From Acephala macrosclerotiorum (lineage: Eukaryota > Ascomycota > Leotiomycetes > Helotiales > Mollisiaceae), in the NCBI GenBank assembly GCA_014904845.1, contig MU119416.1, forward strand, positions 32,954-96,953: 64,000 nt of DNA. Direction: 5' to 3'. Under the pieces are notes generated by a model, which made no database searches, was not told the origin of the DNA, and saw only the letters and a program-made list of their open reading frames with translations. Each line of letters opens with the position of its first letter. Position 1 is the first letter of the stretch. The translations under genes and the position numbers were made by a program. Positions 1-11,900 of this stretch are shown in pieces.

Positions 1-443
1 TTCTTTTTATCAGCAGATAACAGGCTATCCCAGATTGATGTACGCTTACATTGGATCCGCCATCATAACACAATCAACGTTTAGCTGCTACCGAGCCTTG
101 CAGTCGAACCTCAAGTAACGCCACGACACCAAAGCCTCGCCGTAGATCCCGAGACCTAGCCTTGTGTGAATTTAAGATATAACAGAGTCAGAACCTCCTT
201 CAATTGCATTGATTGTCCCAGCCTGACCGAGATATCTGTGAGACCGCAATAGTCTAACAACAAAATTTGCAATATAGAAACCGCAAGGATATCGCTCCTA
301 ATCAAGGAATATGAACTCGCACCATTCAAGGGGGGAAACTCGCACAGCCTCCCTCACCGATCGAGGCTTATTTTCTGATGAGTTCATAGGGCTGCTATGT
401 ATCAGAAACGAGGCTGAGCTAGATAAGTTCGAGTTGTGCACAC

Positions 444-960
444 TTGATATCTGCATGTTCCAGCCTTGCTCGACGACACATTGGTCCACGTATCCTGCAT
501 GAAACTATGGACAAAAGAAACATGCAAGATAACCAGGCTTTCGGTGAGCAGGTCGAAAGTAGGTCCCGTGCACTTGCTATTGGTGGTGCCCGGTTCATGG
601 TCAAGCCTTTCGACCTTGCTTCCCTCGACAATTTGCTTGTGGTGGAGCAGCAGTGGGACATGATGCTAAACCTGCCACTGAAGAATGAGTTCTTATCCCT
701 CGTTTGTAGTATGGCGGACGTCGAGAAGTTCTGATTGTATTCAGCCACGAGGCTGCCTCGGCGCGAAGTCTTATTCGCTGGAAATACTGCACGCCACGAC
801 TAGGTAGCTCTGCATCGTCTTTCCTTCTTCTTGGACCATCTGTGATTGCGATTGATGGCATGGGCAGTGCCCGAGTTTTCGCAAAAGCAAGAGAGTATCG
901 TTGTTCCATAAGTTTTCCAAATCGAGCATCACGTGGTACGACCCATTTTTGAAGGCACAT
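444..960 (+). pseudogene. Weak open frames, possibly a decayed gene with a receiver-like fragment
   Basis: One frame (first ATG near 507, stop at 734) contains ALAIGGARFMVKPFDLASL. This resembles the alpha4-beta5-alpha5 end of a response-regulator receiver domain, where an alanine-rich helix is followed by GA..F..KPF and a short helix. A second frame opens after a TAG at 707-709 and runs through about 710-955 with ordinary-looking composition (REVLIVFSHEAASARSLIR). No phosphoacceptor Asp, start context or convincing splice pair joins the two. It may be the remnant of a gene beginning outside the window, or chance. I do not assign a function. Confidence 0.2.
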
Positions 961-1011
961 TTCTCCGCGTCTTCTATTGGCGCCTAAGCCTCAAGGAATC
1001 TTCCATTTCCT

Positions 1012-4000
1012 TCACCATCTACGAGACTCCTTGGGAGCCTTCTCCCTGAACAGCGGAACAGGACGTAACATGACGGGATCTCCTTCGCTCTCGTCTGCCC
1101 TAACATCCATACTCGAGTTTGCAGAGTCCAGAACCTGACGGTGATATCCATTCCGACGTCGCCGATCTTCTGTCCTGTTTGACCAAAGAATTTTGACTCC
1201 CTTCCAGAAGCTCGACAATTCGCCGGCCCAGAGCAAACATAAAAGGATGATGACAAAAGTCAGGGGAATCGCGGTGACCCAGAAGACCCATTGATTGAGC
1301 TCCATGTTTCGAATATCATTGACGTTCATGCCGAGGATACTAGCCACCGTGCTGAGAGGTAGAAATATTATTGTGACAATTGTAAATGCGTAGATAGCGG
1401 CTTCTTGCCGGTCTCTGTTGTAGTCAATTCTTCGAATATTCTATAGGAAATTTTTTTAGTCAGAGCATTATCATAGGCGGACGGGGAGAGACTTGAACGC
1501 ACCCAGGCCTCAAGTTCAGAAGCACGATCGAGCATTTGTTGGAAACCGCGAATTTTGCGATCAACCAATGCTTGAGTTTCTTGTATGAGAAGTCCCTGGA
1601 CACCATCGGGATCGGTAGGATCTATTTGCGTGCCTGGGGGCCTCGATTTTTCATGTTGGGCAACATTGGTAGGTCTTCCAGCATCTTCGTTGCGATAGCT
1701 GCTCCGGTATCGTGAAGGATATACAGTGCCTTGCAGTGGCCCTACTTGCGAGGATGAATAGTGGTGGTGAGAAGATGCATGCGAATGAAATGACATTGGA
1801 GCGATCTCATAATCTGCAGCTAGGGTCTGTCGTACGACGATTGGAGAAGATCGAGTCTCCACAGGCTGATTGAATAGTTGAGGATCGGTAACGATACGGC
1901 CTTGGAGAATAAGATTATCCAGAATAACGGCAATCTCTTCTTTAAGGCAACTTATTTTGTCTTGATGGCCTCGATCAAAAGGATTGTTCTCCATCTTTGA
2001 CTCCTAACTATGAATCAGTACCACATATGCAGACCACTGATTGTATGATAGAAAAGGGTACTAACCAGGAGCTTCAGGTATTCCAAGTACGTATCGCCGA
2101 TGTCCAAAAAGTGTGCCTTTGAGGAGGTTGTGATATCTCCTAAGAGTATCCAGTTGATGAGAGACACGAGATCGAAAGGCATCAGAGCAGAATATTCCAC
2201 AAGGCTACTATAATCCAGGCTCTGAATAGTTTTTCGCATACCCTCGTTGAGAAGCATGCGGCAGATGTCGCTCTGTGCATCGAACTCTGCCATCTGATTA
2301 TCTTTGATGGCAAAGGAAAGAGCGATCAAAAGATGAACCCACGCTCTTGGAAACTCTTCGGAAAGCTCTATGTTGGATCTATCCGACGGACTTGCTTGGG
2401 AAAGTAGTTCTTGGAAATATCGAGTCAGCGGAGTAATGGTTGCAAGCCAGGAGTTAATCCTGAGCGCGTGATATATATCTCGATCCCTTTGATTAATTCG
2501 TGGCGTGGCGAAACTGTGGGTGCTCTCGTCCTGATGGGATTCTCTGGACTCCATTTTCGATTTGCTAGGCGAAAGTAACTGAATGAATTATTAGTCCAGC
2601 AAAGAAAACGAAAATTGATTCGAACGCGTGTCACATCAAAACTTAACACAGGAACTCAACTCATAAACTCCGCAAGGACATCGAAATGCAATAGGAAAAT
2701 ATATCGTAGAAACACAGTGATAGGAAGACACTTACAATTGTAAGACGGTAGATCGCTCCCCAGAACTTGTCAACTGTGTGACTGTGGAAGCGAGCAGGTA
2801 GGAAAAATGAGAATAACATTTCTGCTTTGTTGACGAGGTCAACTTGACACTCATAAGCCCAGCGCCACTCATCATCTTGCTTCTTCGATGTCGTGATCTC
2901 CGTTTCTTGTCTTCCAAGGAAGTCGTATACATCTCCTCGTGAGTGTTGATGACATTCTCTATAGGCTAGCTTCTGGACGAAGCTAGTCTTGTGCTTGAGG
3001 AATCGATCTAGTTCCCCGAGGTCTTCTTGAAGTCCCATCAAACTCGGGTCATCGACAACGCCAGCTCGAGAATTTTCCGTGTCCAGTGCCGTGATCCCCT
3101 CTGTGTCGGACCATGTTGTAGAATCGATTTGGTTCATCCAAGTGAAAACATGAAAATTGTTCTTCGTCAAATGCTTTTCAACATGAGCTTTGACTGGTCT
3201 CGCCTTAGCAGCTCTATCTGGATGCAAACCGTCCCTCGTGTCGACATGTCGTGAAATGGGTTCATCTGCGGCTGCATTACTAGCACCAGACACTGCAAGA
3301 AATGGAGCATTCTCGTGTTTATTATTTACAGACCCACTCGCGGATATCTCGAAAGCTGGGGGAGCCGTCTCCTGGTGCGTGTGAGCAGAATTCGTCGCGA
3401 GTAGTGTGCCTCGTGCCGGTTCATTGATATTTGCGAAGCTACTCTTGGTAAGTCTATTGCTTATCGATTGTCAATGGCGGGATTCCAAGGCATTACCTGG
3501 TCTCGAGTTGAAGACGAACGATAGTCTTGGATGCTTGAGCATGAATTTTGGGCCAGTTTTCTGGTGTGACGGGTTCGCCATTATACGAGAATTGTATCCT
3601 TTTTGGCCAATATTCCCAAAAGTGCGACAAAAAATCCTGAGCCCAATAAGTTTTTGCTCGTATGAATTTGCCCTGACTACAATACTCACAAACCATGTCT
3701 CGCATTCATCTAGTGGGAACGACCAATGCAGTGACTTTCCCTTCATAACGAGAAGTTGGTTTGAACGTCTGATTTGAGTTCCAGGCGCTCTTGCTGTGCT
3801 CGGCTCAGTCGAAATCGAGATCGATTTTCCAAGAAGGGAATGAATGGGTGTTCTGGAACATGTGATCATGAGATCTGAAATAGGTTGTCAGTGATGTTTC
3901 ATGAGCCAAAAGTTCCAGTTCAATACGCACAATCATCGACTACAAGGCACCAGATTTGGTCAATATGGAAGCAGTGCTCATCGTAGGTGTTAGGTAAATG

Positions 4001-5077
4001 ACAGACAGCTTGTTGCATGTCTCTTTCCCTTTTCACTGAAGGAAAGCGCGTTTGTAACAGGGTTCTAATCGGGTAGCTGGAATGAGGTAGCCCAATAAGT
4101 GAACCTGAATATCTTTTCAAGCAAAAGAAGGGAAGACACATCCATGTTGCGGCCCCTGGCTTCGGATTATGCTGCGTCGATTCCGAACTGCCTTTCTCCT
4201 GACAAGGGCCCGGCGTCATCACGTTAAGTTTGGTTCCGCCTGAAGTATGAAAAGGTTTCGAATACTTCTTTCGAGCGCGATTAAAGAGCTTCGTTATCGT
4301 CTTCCTCTCACTATCCGTAAGTCCGGCAATGTCAATGCATCTGGATTCAAATAGGTCAAAATCCATGTGGATATCCTCAAATTGGATCCATCGAAAGATC
4401 GGCTGCGGTCCACTGCGAGATCTTTGACTTGTATCTTGTGATGCTGTCAACTTTGCAGTTTGAAGTCCTTCAATCAGTCCATCCCCTGTGTAGTGAGAGC
4501 AGAATACCTGCAGAATCTTGCCGGTGTAGGAGTCATGAAACTGGATGTTAGATGGGGTGTCCGGCGTGTCGCTTTCCGCTTGGTCAGACACAGAGCTGGT
4601 GGTACTCGCGTGGCTGGGAAGACTTCTCGTGTGTCGAGACAGACTGAAAGGATAGGCATGGGCATCCCACTCGTCGTCCAGGTAACCAGGAAGGTAGTAT
4701 CGATGACTCGGAGAGCAAGAATCTGTTCCTCTTTCGTCGTCTGAGGCGCAATCATCGACATCACTCAGGGAATGTGCAGGGCTATATTCTCCTTCCACAA
4801 TATTGTTGATTATGGGAGATCCATGTCTCTCGACGTCGGAAGAACAGAAGGAGTTCGCGCGAGATCTGCGTCTCCGTGAAGCGCGTTCTGGCCTGTCCAG
4901 AGTGACAGGCCCCCCAGGAGACGCATCTGTGTAGTCGATCTTCTGATTATCGAATCGTACTGGTAAGCTTGCCCGACGGAACGGACGACGGGGATAAATG
5001 GGATGAATATGGTTGGTGCCTCGATCGGTATTAAGTCGGGTTTCAAATTCGTCTTCGGCTTTATGTATAAAAGCCAT
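1012..5077 (-). CDS. CorA-like Mg2+ transporter domain protein, seven exons
   Basis: Splicing six introns (1441-1502, 1995-2065, 2579-2735, 3439-3496, 3637-3689, 3875-3930) keeps one frame throughout and gives about 1,202 residues. The C-terminal exon holds the diagnostic part. It has a hydrophobic helix (YAFTIVTIIFLPLSTVASIL), the Gly-Met-Asn (GMN) signature directly after it, and a second helix (WVFWVTAIPLTFVIILLCLL) ending in a basic tail. This two-helix plus GMN arrangement is the CorA/MRS2 pore. The long N-terminal part is low-complexity and Ser/Arg-rich up to about residue 200, then a conserved cytoplasmic region typical of large fungal CorA-like proteins, not of true mitochondrial MRS2. 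The ATG at 5077 is the first in frame. Transport of Mg2+ is an inference; many fungal members are uncharacterised. It is divergent from the next gene, sharing about 730 bp of upstream DNA. Confidence 0.85.
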
Positions 5078-5806
5078 CTTGCTGGTGAATAGTTGAATCA
5101 GCGACAAAGGAAGTCCGAAATGCTCATGAGGATTGAAACTTCAAGAAAGCTCACTCGCTCCCCGTCATCCCACCATGACAGCATGTAACGTGACTAGGGT
5201 CTTCAACCTCAATTGAAACATTGCAAAATACAATACGATGAGAACTGAACCAATTGAATCGTTCATTTCGTTGGGTTCAGCAGATTTCTAAAGCCGCAAA
5301 CGCCTCTTTCGGTGTCTCCCCACGATCATACGACGAACGCCTCCCGAAGTCCTTCAAGATATCGAAGGCGTTAGGGAGTCCAACATATTTCGGACATTGA
5401 CAGACTTGGAATGAAAACGATCATTAATAACTCGTTAATTAAAGACTTGACAGAATGCGCTCGATAAGCTGTAAAATGCGCTCTGCGCCCTCAATAGAAA
5501 GCGCTGGAGCTGAACACATCTTGCCACTGGACGGATTCTGTTTCGACTTCAATTGACATCAATATAATTTATAGAAAGATAAAGTGGTCTGCTACTCTTT
5601 TGGAGGTGCATGTCGATGAATTATGTATATGAGGAGAGAAGAGAGGTCTGAAGAAGTTTAAGATTGCTCTGACTTTTTGCACGCTCCGCCCCGCCCTCAA
5701 GTCGAGGACGTCACTCTTCGCCGCGAAACTACCAAAACACAAACAACAATATCGCCCATGATGTCTCCTCAACACCACCTCTATACTCCCTAACCTCTAA
5801 TCTAAT
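5078..5806. promoter_or_regulatory. Shared divergent upstream region, gene-free
   Basis: These 729 bases separate two divergent genes and contain no credible coding frame. CT-rich stretches precede the ATG at 5807 (about 5700-5806), as is usual for fungal 5' leaders. No clear TATA box or repeat stands out. Confidence 0.5.
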
Positions 5807-6949
5807 ATGAGTTCAACAATCGAAACCGAATCTCCCTCCTCTCAACTTAATACCACCCTCCACGAATCCATAACCCGTTTCCTCTCCTCCAAACGCCCCC
5901 TCTTAACGCACCTCAACGCCGACACGACATGGCTTCTTTCGATCCCCTATCCTCTATCCTCGCCTTCAGCACGAAATCGCACATTCTACCATATTCTGAT
6001 CGATCCTTGGCTGAAAGGCGGACAGTCTGATGTCGCGGCTTTCTTTTCACAGCAGTGGCATGCTACACCTAGTTCTGTGCAGACAACCGCTGAGGTCGAA
6101 GATGTAATACGACGGATTGAGGATGCTGCACAAGGTGGAGAGACGGCCAATGGTGACGCTGCGAACATGGATGTTGTGGACATGGGACTGGGAGAAAGGG
6201 AGGCAGATGTGATTGTGGTTGATACTGGTGGTGTAGCGGAGAAAGAAATTGAGGAAGGGAATACGATTGATGCTGTGGTTGTGAGCCATGAGTTTACGGA
6301 TCATATGCACAAAGAAACGCTGCTCGAGATTCCCCAGACAGTGCCAGTGTTCGCGACGGTGAAAGCTGCAGGGATTATACGATCTTGGAAGCATTTCGAC
6401 TTTGTCGCGGATATACCGAGATTCAATGGTGATTGGAGAATGAGCTCGAATGAGATGCTGCCGGACTGGTTGGGAATATCGAGGGTTGCAAAACCTGGGA
6501 TGGACCTGCTGTACTACCATTCTGCGATTATGATTGCGTTCCCGAGAGATGAGGGAGAAGGAGAAGTAGTCATATATACTCCGCATGGAATCACCCCTGC
6601 TGATCTGCAGCCTGTGGCGGAAGCAGAAACGAGGATACATACGCTGGCGCTACTACATGGATTACAGGACATCTCGTTACCAAGAGCGCAGCTGAATAAG
6701 GGTGCCCATAATGGGTTGAAAGCGCAGCGACTACTAGGTGCTAAATACTGGATCGGGACGCATGATGAGCTGAAGAAGGGTGGCGGAATTGTGAGTTGGT
6801 TTCTGAAAAGAAAGCAAATCACACTGGAGGATGCTATCGACCAAGAGAAGAAAGAGCATGGGGAGCAGATGAAGGGAAGTGAGTTGGAGAATATGAAAGA
6901 TGTCAAGTTCAAAGATCTGGGCAATGGCGAGAGTCTGCTGTTGGAGTAA
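5807..6949 (+). CDS. Metallo-beta-lactamase-fold hydrolase-like protein
   Basis: Single uninterrupted frame of 380 residues. The central motif SHEFTDHMHK (about residues 163-172) is a variant of the HxxxDH metal-binding loop of the metallo-beta-lactamase superfamily. It is preceded by a hydrophobic strand (AVVV) as in the fold, and an N-terminal strand (FYHILIDPWLKGG) matches the usual substrate-entry strand with its Asp. A later segment (VVIYTPHGITP) and the C-terminal YWIGTHDELKKGGG supply another possible ligand His. The first canonical His of HxHxDH is replaced by Ser, so whether it binds two metals is uncertain. The protein is probably soluble, with no signal peptide or membrane helix. 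Between residues about 115 and 155 lies an acidic low-complexity insert. Substrate cannot be inferred. Confidence 0.75.
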   Translation: MSSTIETESPSSQLNTTLHESITRFLSSKRPLLTHLNADTTWLLSIPYPLSSPSARNRTFYHILIDPWLKGGQSDVAAFFSQQWHATPSSVQTTAEVEDVIRRIEDAAQGGETANGDAANMDVVDMGLGEREADVIVVDTGGVAEKEIEEGNTIDAVVVSHEFTDHMHKETLLEIPQTVPVFATVKAAGIIRSWKHFDFVADIPRFNGDWRMSSNEMLPDWLGISRVAKPGMDLLYYHSAIMIAFPRDEGEGEVVIYTPHGITPADLQPVAEAETRIHTLALLHGLQDISLPRAQLNKGAHNGLKAQRLLGAKYWIGTHDELKKGGGIVSWFLKRKQITLEDAIDQEKKEHGEQMKGSELENMKDVKFKDLGNGESLLLE

Positions 6950-7276
6950 TCGATCAACGAGACACGCTGCACTAGAGTGATCCACGTCACCTCCAGCTGT
7001 TTGAATGAAGCTCTTTGTGACGAAAATGCCATCCGGGAGCGCTTTGTACACTGCGCTGCTGCCTTCTTTTCTAGGTACTTTAACTCAAGTTTTGGCAGCC
7101 CGCTCACATGACTTTGAGCTGGAGAGAAAGGCTTGCTCAGCCCATCGCATCGACGCACCACTTTGACCCTCGAATACCAAACACTTCAGCTCCGTCGCAT
7201 CTCATCCCTGTCTGTTTATCATAACACTTGATCGAATAGATTTGAACGTCCCAATTATTGCGAGCAACTGATTAGA
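6950..7276. other. Short intergenic stretch
   Basis: These 327 bases lie between two genes on the same strand. They should contain the 3' end of the first and the promoter of the second. I see no repeat or conserved motif. Confidence 0.4.
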
Positions 7277-9734
7277 ATGTCACGAATGGACGAGTCTAGA
7301 GATTGGGCATGGAGACAAGATGTCAACCTGAAGCGACCTGTAAATGATGAGGATCCACCGGAGGTTTCTTTTTTGGATAGCCCAGATGCTCTCTGGCAGG
7401 AACCGCAAGTTGAGGAAGTTCTCACTTGCATAGGCAACGGTTTGTCTCATGATTAGATGCGGGAGTATGCATGTGCTGACAGGATCTAGCTCGAAGCTTT
7501 TACTTCTATGGAGCGGGTTTTACTTCAAAGAATCAGGATCTTTCCTCCTACATGACCCAAGAGGAGCTACAAGCCGACCTAAAAGCTTACGGGAATCCTC
7601 CTGGGAGCGATGAGATCCTCCAAAGACCGTTTGCTTGTGTAGTTGAAGCTCTCTGCCGATGCGGCGTTGGGGCCACTAGGAATATGGAACGGCTTTACAA
7701 TGAATTGCCTTCTCAAAATCACATTCGGCTTCTTGAAGTCCTGCCCGGTTCTGGTCCCGTGCAATGTAGTATGCATGTTGCTCTCCTCCCGGACGACAAA
7801 CATACCTACGAGGCGTTGTCATACACGTGGGACCTCAACTATTATGAGTATAGTGATGAGAAAGAGCGTTTTCCTATAATTTGCAGCGGTTTCGAAGTCA
7901 GTATCAAGGAGAATCTCTATACTGCACTCTGCAGGGTTCGTGAACAAGATGTGTCGAGATTACTCTGGGTCGACGCGCTTTGTATAAACCAAGAGGACTT
8001 GCTTGAACGCAGCTACCAGGTTCAACGCATGGACGTCATTTATGAAAATGCCTTTCGGGTGGTAATATGGTTTGGGAAAGTCCATCATGAGCCCAAGAAG
8101 CCCGCCAAGCCAGCAGCGTGGACACCGCCAGCCTCCGTGCCCACGACACTCGCACAGGAAGCCTTTTCTGGAATCTGCGAAATCGTCAACGAATGGAGAG
8201 CAAAAGCAAATCTCGCCGATACAATAGCTTGCGCTGGTTATACAACTCATGCCAACAAAACGCAGGTGGAGCCGAATGGTGAAGTATTATCTGCGGGAAA
8301 CCCCCTCTGGCGAAAGGTGTTCTGTCTCTACAGCGCAAGGTGGTTTAAACGCTTATGGGTGGTTCAAGAGGCCGCTCTTGCAAGATCAGCAGTTGTGATC
8401 TGGGATGACTCGGAGATTTCGTGGGAATGGATTAGGCTTGCGGCAGCAATCATTCGATCCAATTTTCAACGAATATCAAACAGTATAAGAAAGGATTCTA
8501 GTCGAAATCCATTCCGCCCTCCGACCCGCAGAGTTCCAATGGTGTCTCTAATGCATACTTTATATATCGACTCTCCAAATCCCAACGCTACTTCCAGCCA
8601 CTTCAATTCTCCTTCCTCCAGCTGCTGAAGCTGACGCGGCAGTTTGAATGTAAGGACGACCATGATCGAGTATACGGACTTCTTGGACTGCCTACGAACG
8701 ACAAGCACGCAATTCTCTTAGTCCCAGACTATTCTAAAACTGCCGGCCAAGTCTACCTTGAAGTTGCCAGGTCAATCCTCAGCTCGTCGAAGGATCTCTC
8801 GATGTTCTCAAGCATCCAACGCTCTCGGAACACGCCGTATGATCGCATGATAAACCGCAGGATCCCTGAGATTTACAACTCCGAAGACATCATTCCCTCC
8901 TGGACTCCGCAGTGGCACTTTGTTCATACACAATCATTGGCTCTACCGGAGCCACATCCAAACTTCAATGCTTCAATGGACCGCAAAGTCTTGAGTAGAG
9001 ACTGCACTGATCCGCTAAAATTGATTTTACGTGGAGTTCAAGTTAACACTGTCCACAAGAAATGGTATCCAGGTTCCCTCTGGCGAGGAGAACCAAGTGC
9101 GAATCGTGCTCACCCAACTCGCAGAAGCATTTTTAGGGGTAAACCAGGGACCCTCAGTCTTGATCAACTGCTGAATGAACGACGCTATACAGAAGAGAAC
9201 CTTGTCACTATTGCCATGACTTTGACAGGAGGCAGGAATTGGTATGGACTTCCGGTGCAAAATACGTCAGCTCATTTAGCAGACTATGCTCGGTGCCTTC
9301 TTAAAGAAGGCCTGGTTTGGTCTCTGGATGGAACCTTGGTCGGCGCCCACAATACCTCTGGTCTTGAGTCGAGCACACGCGACCTGCAAACATATCGGGT
9401 CTGCGCATACGTCAATTTGGAGGCGTTGCAGACACTCTCAGATGGTGGCAATGCCGACAGATTTCTTGATGCCGTTGCTACAACGTGCTCAGGAAGGCAG
9501 ATTTTCCAGACTAAAACTGGGCTCGTCGGGGTGGGCTTACGGATCACTGACGAAGGCGATGGGATCTGCATTTTCTTCGGAGCTGATATTCCCTTCGTGA
9601 TTAGGCGTGAGCGTGAGGCGGGGTATTCTGTTGTCGGGGAATGTTATATTGGTTCTCTGATGCGCGGAGAAGTGATTCAGAAGCTTGCTACACCTCACAG
9701 CGGACTAGAAGAGTCGTGGATCGAGTTGGTCTGA
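7277..9734 (+). CDS. HET (heterokaryon incompatibility) domain protein, three exons
   Basis: Exons 7277-7439, 7490-8541 and 8598-9734 join in frame to 783 residues. The HET domain is clear: YEALSYTWD, then LLWVDALCINQED, then the RLWVVQEAALA block, followed by the DRVYGLLGLP motif of HET-family C-terminal regions. HET domains trigger programmed death of fused non-self hyphae, and many copies per genome have unknown partners. The first intron is well supported (GTTTGT donor, GCTGAC branch, TAG acceptor) and moves the start upstream to 7277, giving the N-terminal lead MSRMDESRDW. The second junction (8542-8597, 56 nt) has a poor GTGTCT donor but a CTAAT branch and CAG acceptor. It restores the frame needed for LLKLTRQFECKDDHDRVYG. 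If it is not spliced the protein would truncate at 8628. A second HET gene lies at 19.0-20.9 kb. Confidence 0.85.
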
Positions 9735-9837
9735 AGCCTCGCAGAGGATGACGAAGTGCTAAAGCCATGTAAATTCTGCCTCTCTAATATACAATCTTCC
9801 TCAAACAAGTGCTGACATGTCTAGGACCTATATCACA

Positions 9838-10212
9838 TTAGACTTCCTCTCCTTCGACCAGCCACATGATGGGCCACCACCCAAATACTCTCCAAAACAC
9901 CACATAACATGGCAGCCACACAAGATTAAGCTTCAAATGTCTATCGGACCCCAGACCCTTGCATCCAGTATGGATATTCACCCTGCGAGTCCAAATCGGG
10001 ACGTAGGTATGAGCAACGCGCTTGCGGATTGAAAGGGTGTACAGCTCCGTTACAGTGATGTAGTTGAGCTTCTGAGTAGTTACATTGTAGAGAAGGGCTA
10101 CTTTAGCGGTGTCAACTAGAGTCGTTGGTGCTGGGAATGGCTCGGGCTTGGGAACAGGCTGTGGGTCGGATGTGGGCGGTGCTGTTGGAGGATGGCGGGT
10201 TGATTGAGACAT
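9838..10212 (-). CDS. Hypothetical small protein
   Basis: A 124-residue frame starting at the ATG of 10210-10212, with a Pro-rich N-terminus (PPTAPPTSDPQPVPKPEP) and a hydrophobic C-terminal segment (LNLVWLPCYVVFWRVF) that could be a membrane anchor. No family is recognised. It could be a terminal exon of the small gene just upstream at 10.5-10.7 kb, but I cannot find a splice junction that forces this. It is convergent with the HET gene. Confidence 0.3.
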   Translation of the reverse strand: MSQSTRHPPTAPPTSDPQPVPKPEPFPAPTTLVDTAKVALLYNVTTQKLNYITVTELYTLSIRKRVAHTYVPIWTRRVNIHTGCKGLGSDRHLKLNLVWLPCYVVFWRVFGWWPIMWLVEGEEV

Positions 10213-10535
10213 CACCCTCTCGTTGGTGGTTGGAGCTTTGAGAATGCCTGTGATATCCTCTATCTTGCTGACCTAGAGTTCTGAAAGATCAATCTGGGTT
10301 TTCATGTCCATATGTATGTGAGTGGAGAGGCTGCATTATTCTATTCATGGGTTTCTTTGATTCACATAGTCCATAGCCATAGGGGACAGTTTCCATCGCC
10401 ATGACTTGACCCCGCTCAGGCATCGATCTCCACGAAAGGATCAACTTCCCATTACAAAATAACGCATGGAAACTCGCATCTTGCACTACAAAACATGGCG
10501 CTCAAACTGAACACGATGGTCCTACCCAAAGCAAC

Positions 10536-10721
10536 TTACAGAGCGGCCAGGGTTCTGCCGGGTACCCACTTTGTGACAATGAAGTCAGCAATCTGCTTCT
10601 CTGCAACGCGACAACTCGGAAGTTTCCATTCATCACTAAACATGAGCTTGCTGAGCTCCAGAAGCGGCGGATAGTCTGGCAGGTAGCAGTGCCTTTGCTC
10701 GCACGAAGAGTCGACATCCAT
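10536..10721 (-). CDS. Hypothetical small protein, possibly the first exon of a spliced gene
   Basis: The ATG at 10719-10721 opens 61 codons with protein-like composition (MDVDSSCEQRHCYLPDYPPL, then LELSKLMFSDEWKL). The frame closes at a stop that overlaps a strong donor: CTGTAAGTTG. Splicing there would leave a phase-2 exon end. An acceptor about 54 nt downstream adds only about 10 residues before another stop. Whether this is a 61-72 residue protein or the first exon of a longer gene reaching toward 9.84 kb is unresolved. No homologous family is recognised. Confidence 0.3.
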   Translation of the reverse strand: MDVDSSCEQRHCYLPDYPPLLELSKLMFSDEWKLPSCRVAEKQIADFIVTKWVPGRTLAAL

Positions 10722-11492
10722 GTTGGCTTCCGTGGAGAGCTGCGCTATGATAGCGGTCAGTTGCCTAGCAAGGTGTGGTTTTGGAAGGCTGCTTGGATGG
10801 TGGGAATGGATGTATGTTATCGAGGGTTGAGAGGATGTGTGATGCAGGATAGCTATTGAAGAGTGCAGTTATGAGGATAATGCGGTGAAAATGTAACTCC
10901 GGTGGGACAGCGTGAATTGGAGGAAGTCAACGGATTATCTAGCTACCGCCTTGAAACTCAAGCAGTATGAAGGAGGAAAAATGAAAATTAGATGCGATGC
11001 GTAAAGTATTAAGACGCGCGACTCGAGTGAGGCAACGGTTTGTGAGAGTTCGGTAAGCAGAAACTGATATTTGGATGTTCGGTGCTCTCCTGGAAGAAAC
11101 CCGATTTGTACGTGATTCGATGGACGAATAAATGATAGAAGGATTCCATAGTTCTCTTCAACATGAAGCATATTTCCGCTTGCGACAAATCTCTATTCAG
11201 GCGCATTCTGGCTTTTATTTTGCACCTCTGTTCGAATTGAAAGGAAGAAGAGTTTCCAGTGCCTAGATCTGGAGCCCAAAGCCTGAAATTATAGCATTCA
11301 GAAGCCTGAGGCTGCGACCAAGGCACAAACTCTGGATCATCACCCATTTGACAATCATTTTTCTCGACGCGTTAACATTACAATATCACACACAGCTTCT
11401 CTCGATTCAGCGATACCTCCACCGCTCTCTCAAAGAACCTCATCCTATTGACTCTCGCGATATATCCAACTATTCACCTTCTCCTCTTCCAT
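10722..11492. other. Gene-poor stretch
   Basis: About 770 bases between divergent small genes. Open frames here (for example 11009-11347 on the minus strand) have no recognisable motif and I treat them as chance. The last 150 bases are a CT-rich leader in front of 11493. Confidence 0.35.
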
Positions 11493-11900
11493 ATGCTCGT
11501 CCGACTCCAGCCACGCCGCGACCCGTTCTACCTCCTTCGCACGATCCCAACCTTCCGATCCCTCAACATGAGCACCTCCGCAGATTCAGCCTCGAAGCCA
11601 GAGACCAAACCAACGAATACATCTGCTACGGCAGAAGCATCCCACAAGACTCTGCTCGCTCTACCAGAAGCACCGCACAACTCTACTACCCAGCTAGACA
11701 TGAGCAACGGCAGCACGACAGTCAAGCTCGATCACCTCGGCCCTGTCGTGGTAAATGTCGACGGAACAATGAGCCGTATCTCAAATTGGGACAAGATGGC
11801 AGACATTGAAAAGAAGAATACTTTGCGGATAATCTCGAAGCGGAATAACGAGCGATTGGCTGTGCTAAAGGCCAAGGACGCAGAGGGGAAGGCAGCTTGA
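11493..11900 (+). CDS. Conserved small fungal protein, probably mitochondrial
   Basis: An intronless 135-residue frame. The C-terminal half carries a segment I recognise as conserved across filamentous fungi: LDHLGPVVVNVDGTMSRISN, continuing W-D-K-M, then a Lys/Arg-rich helix (EKKNTLRIISKRNNERLAVL) and an Ala/Lys tail. The segment from 11493 to about 11567 (MLVRLQPRRDPFYLLRTIP) is Arg-rich, free of acidic residues near the start and looks like a mitochondrial presequence. A second in-frame ATG at 11568 would remove it. The function of the family is not known to me. The middle is Ser/Thr-rich and low complexity. Confidence 0.6.
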   Translation: MLVRLQPRRDPFYLLRTIPTFRSLNMSTSADSASKPETKPTNTSATAEASHKTLLALPEAPHNSTTQLDMSNGSTTVKLDHLGPVVVNVDGTMSRISNWDKMADIEKKNTLRIISKRNNERLAVLKAKDAEGKAA

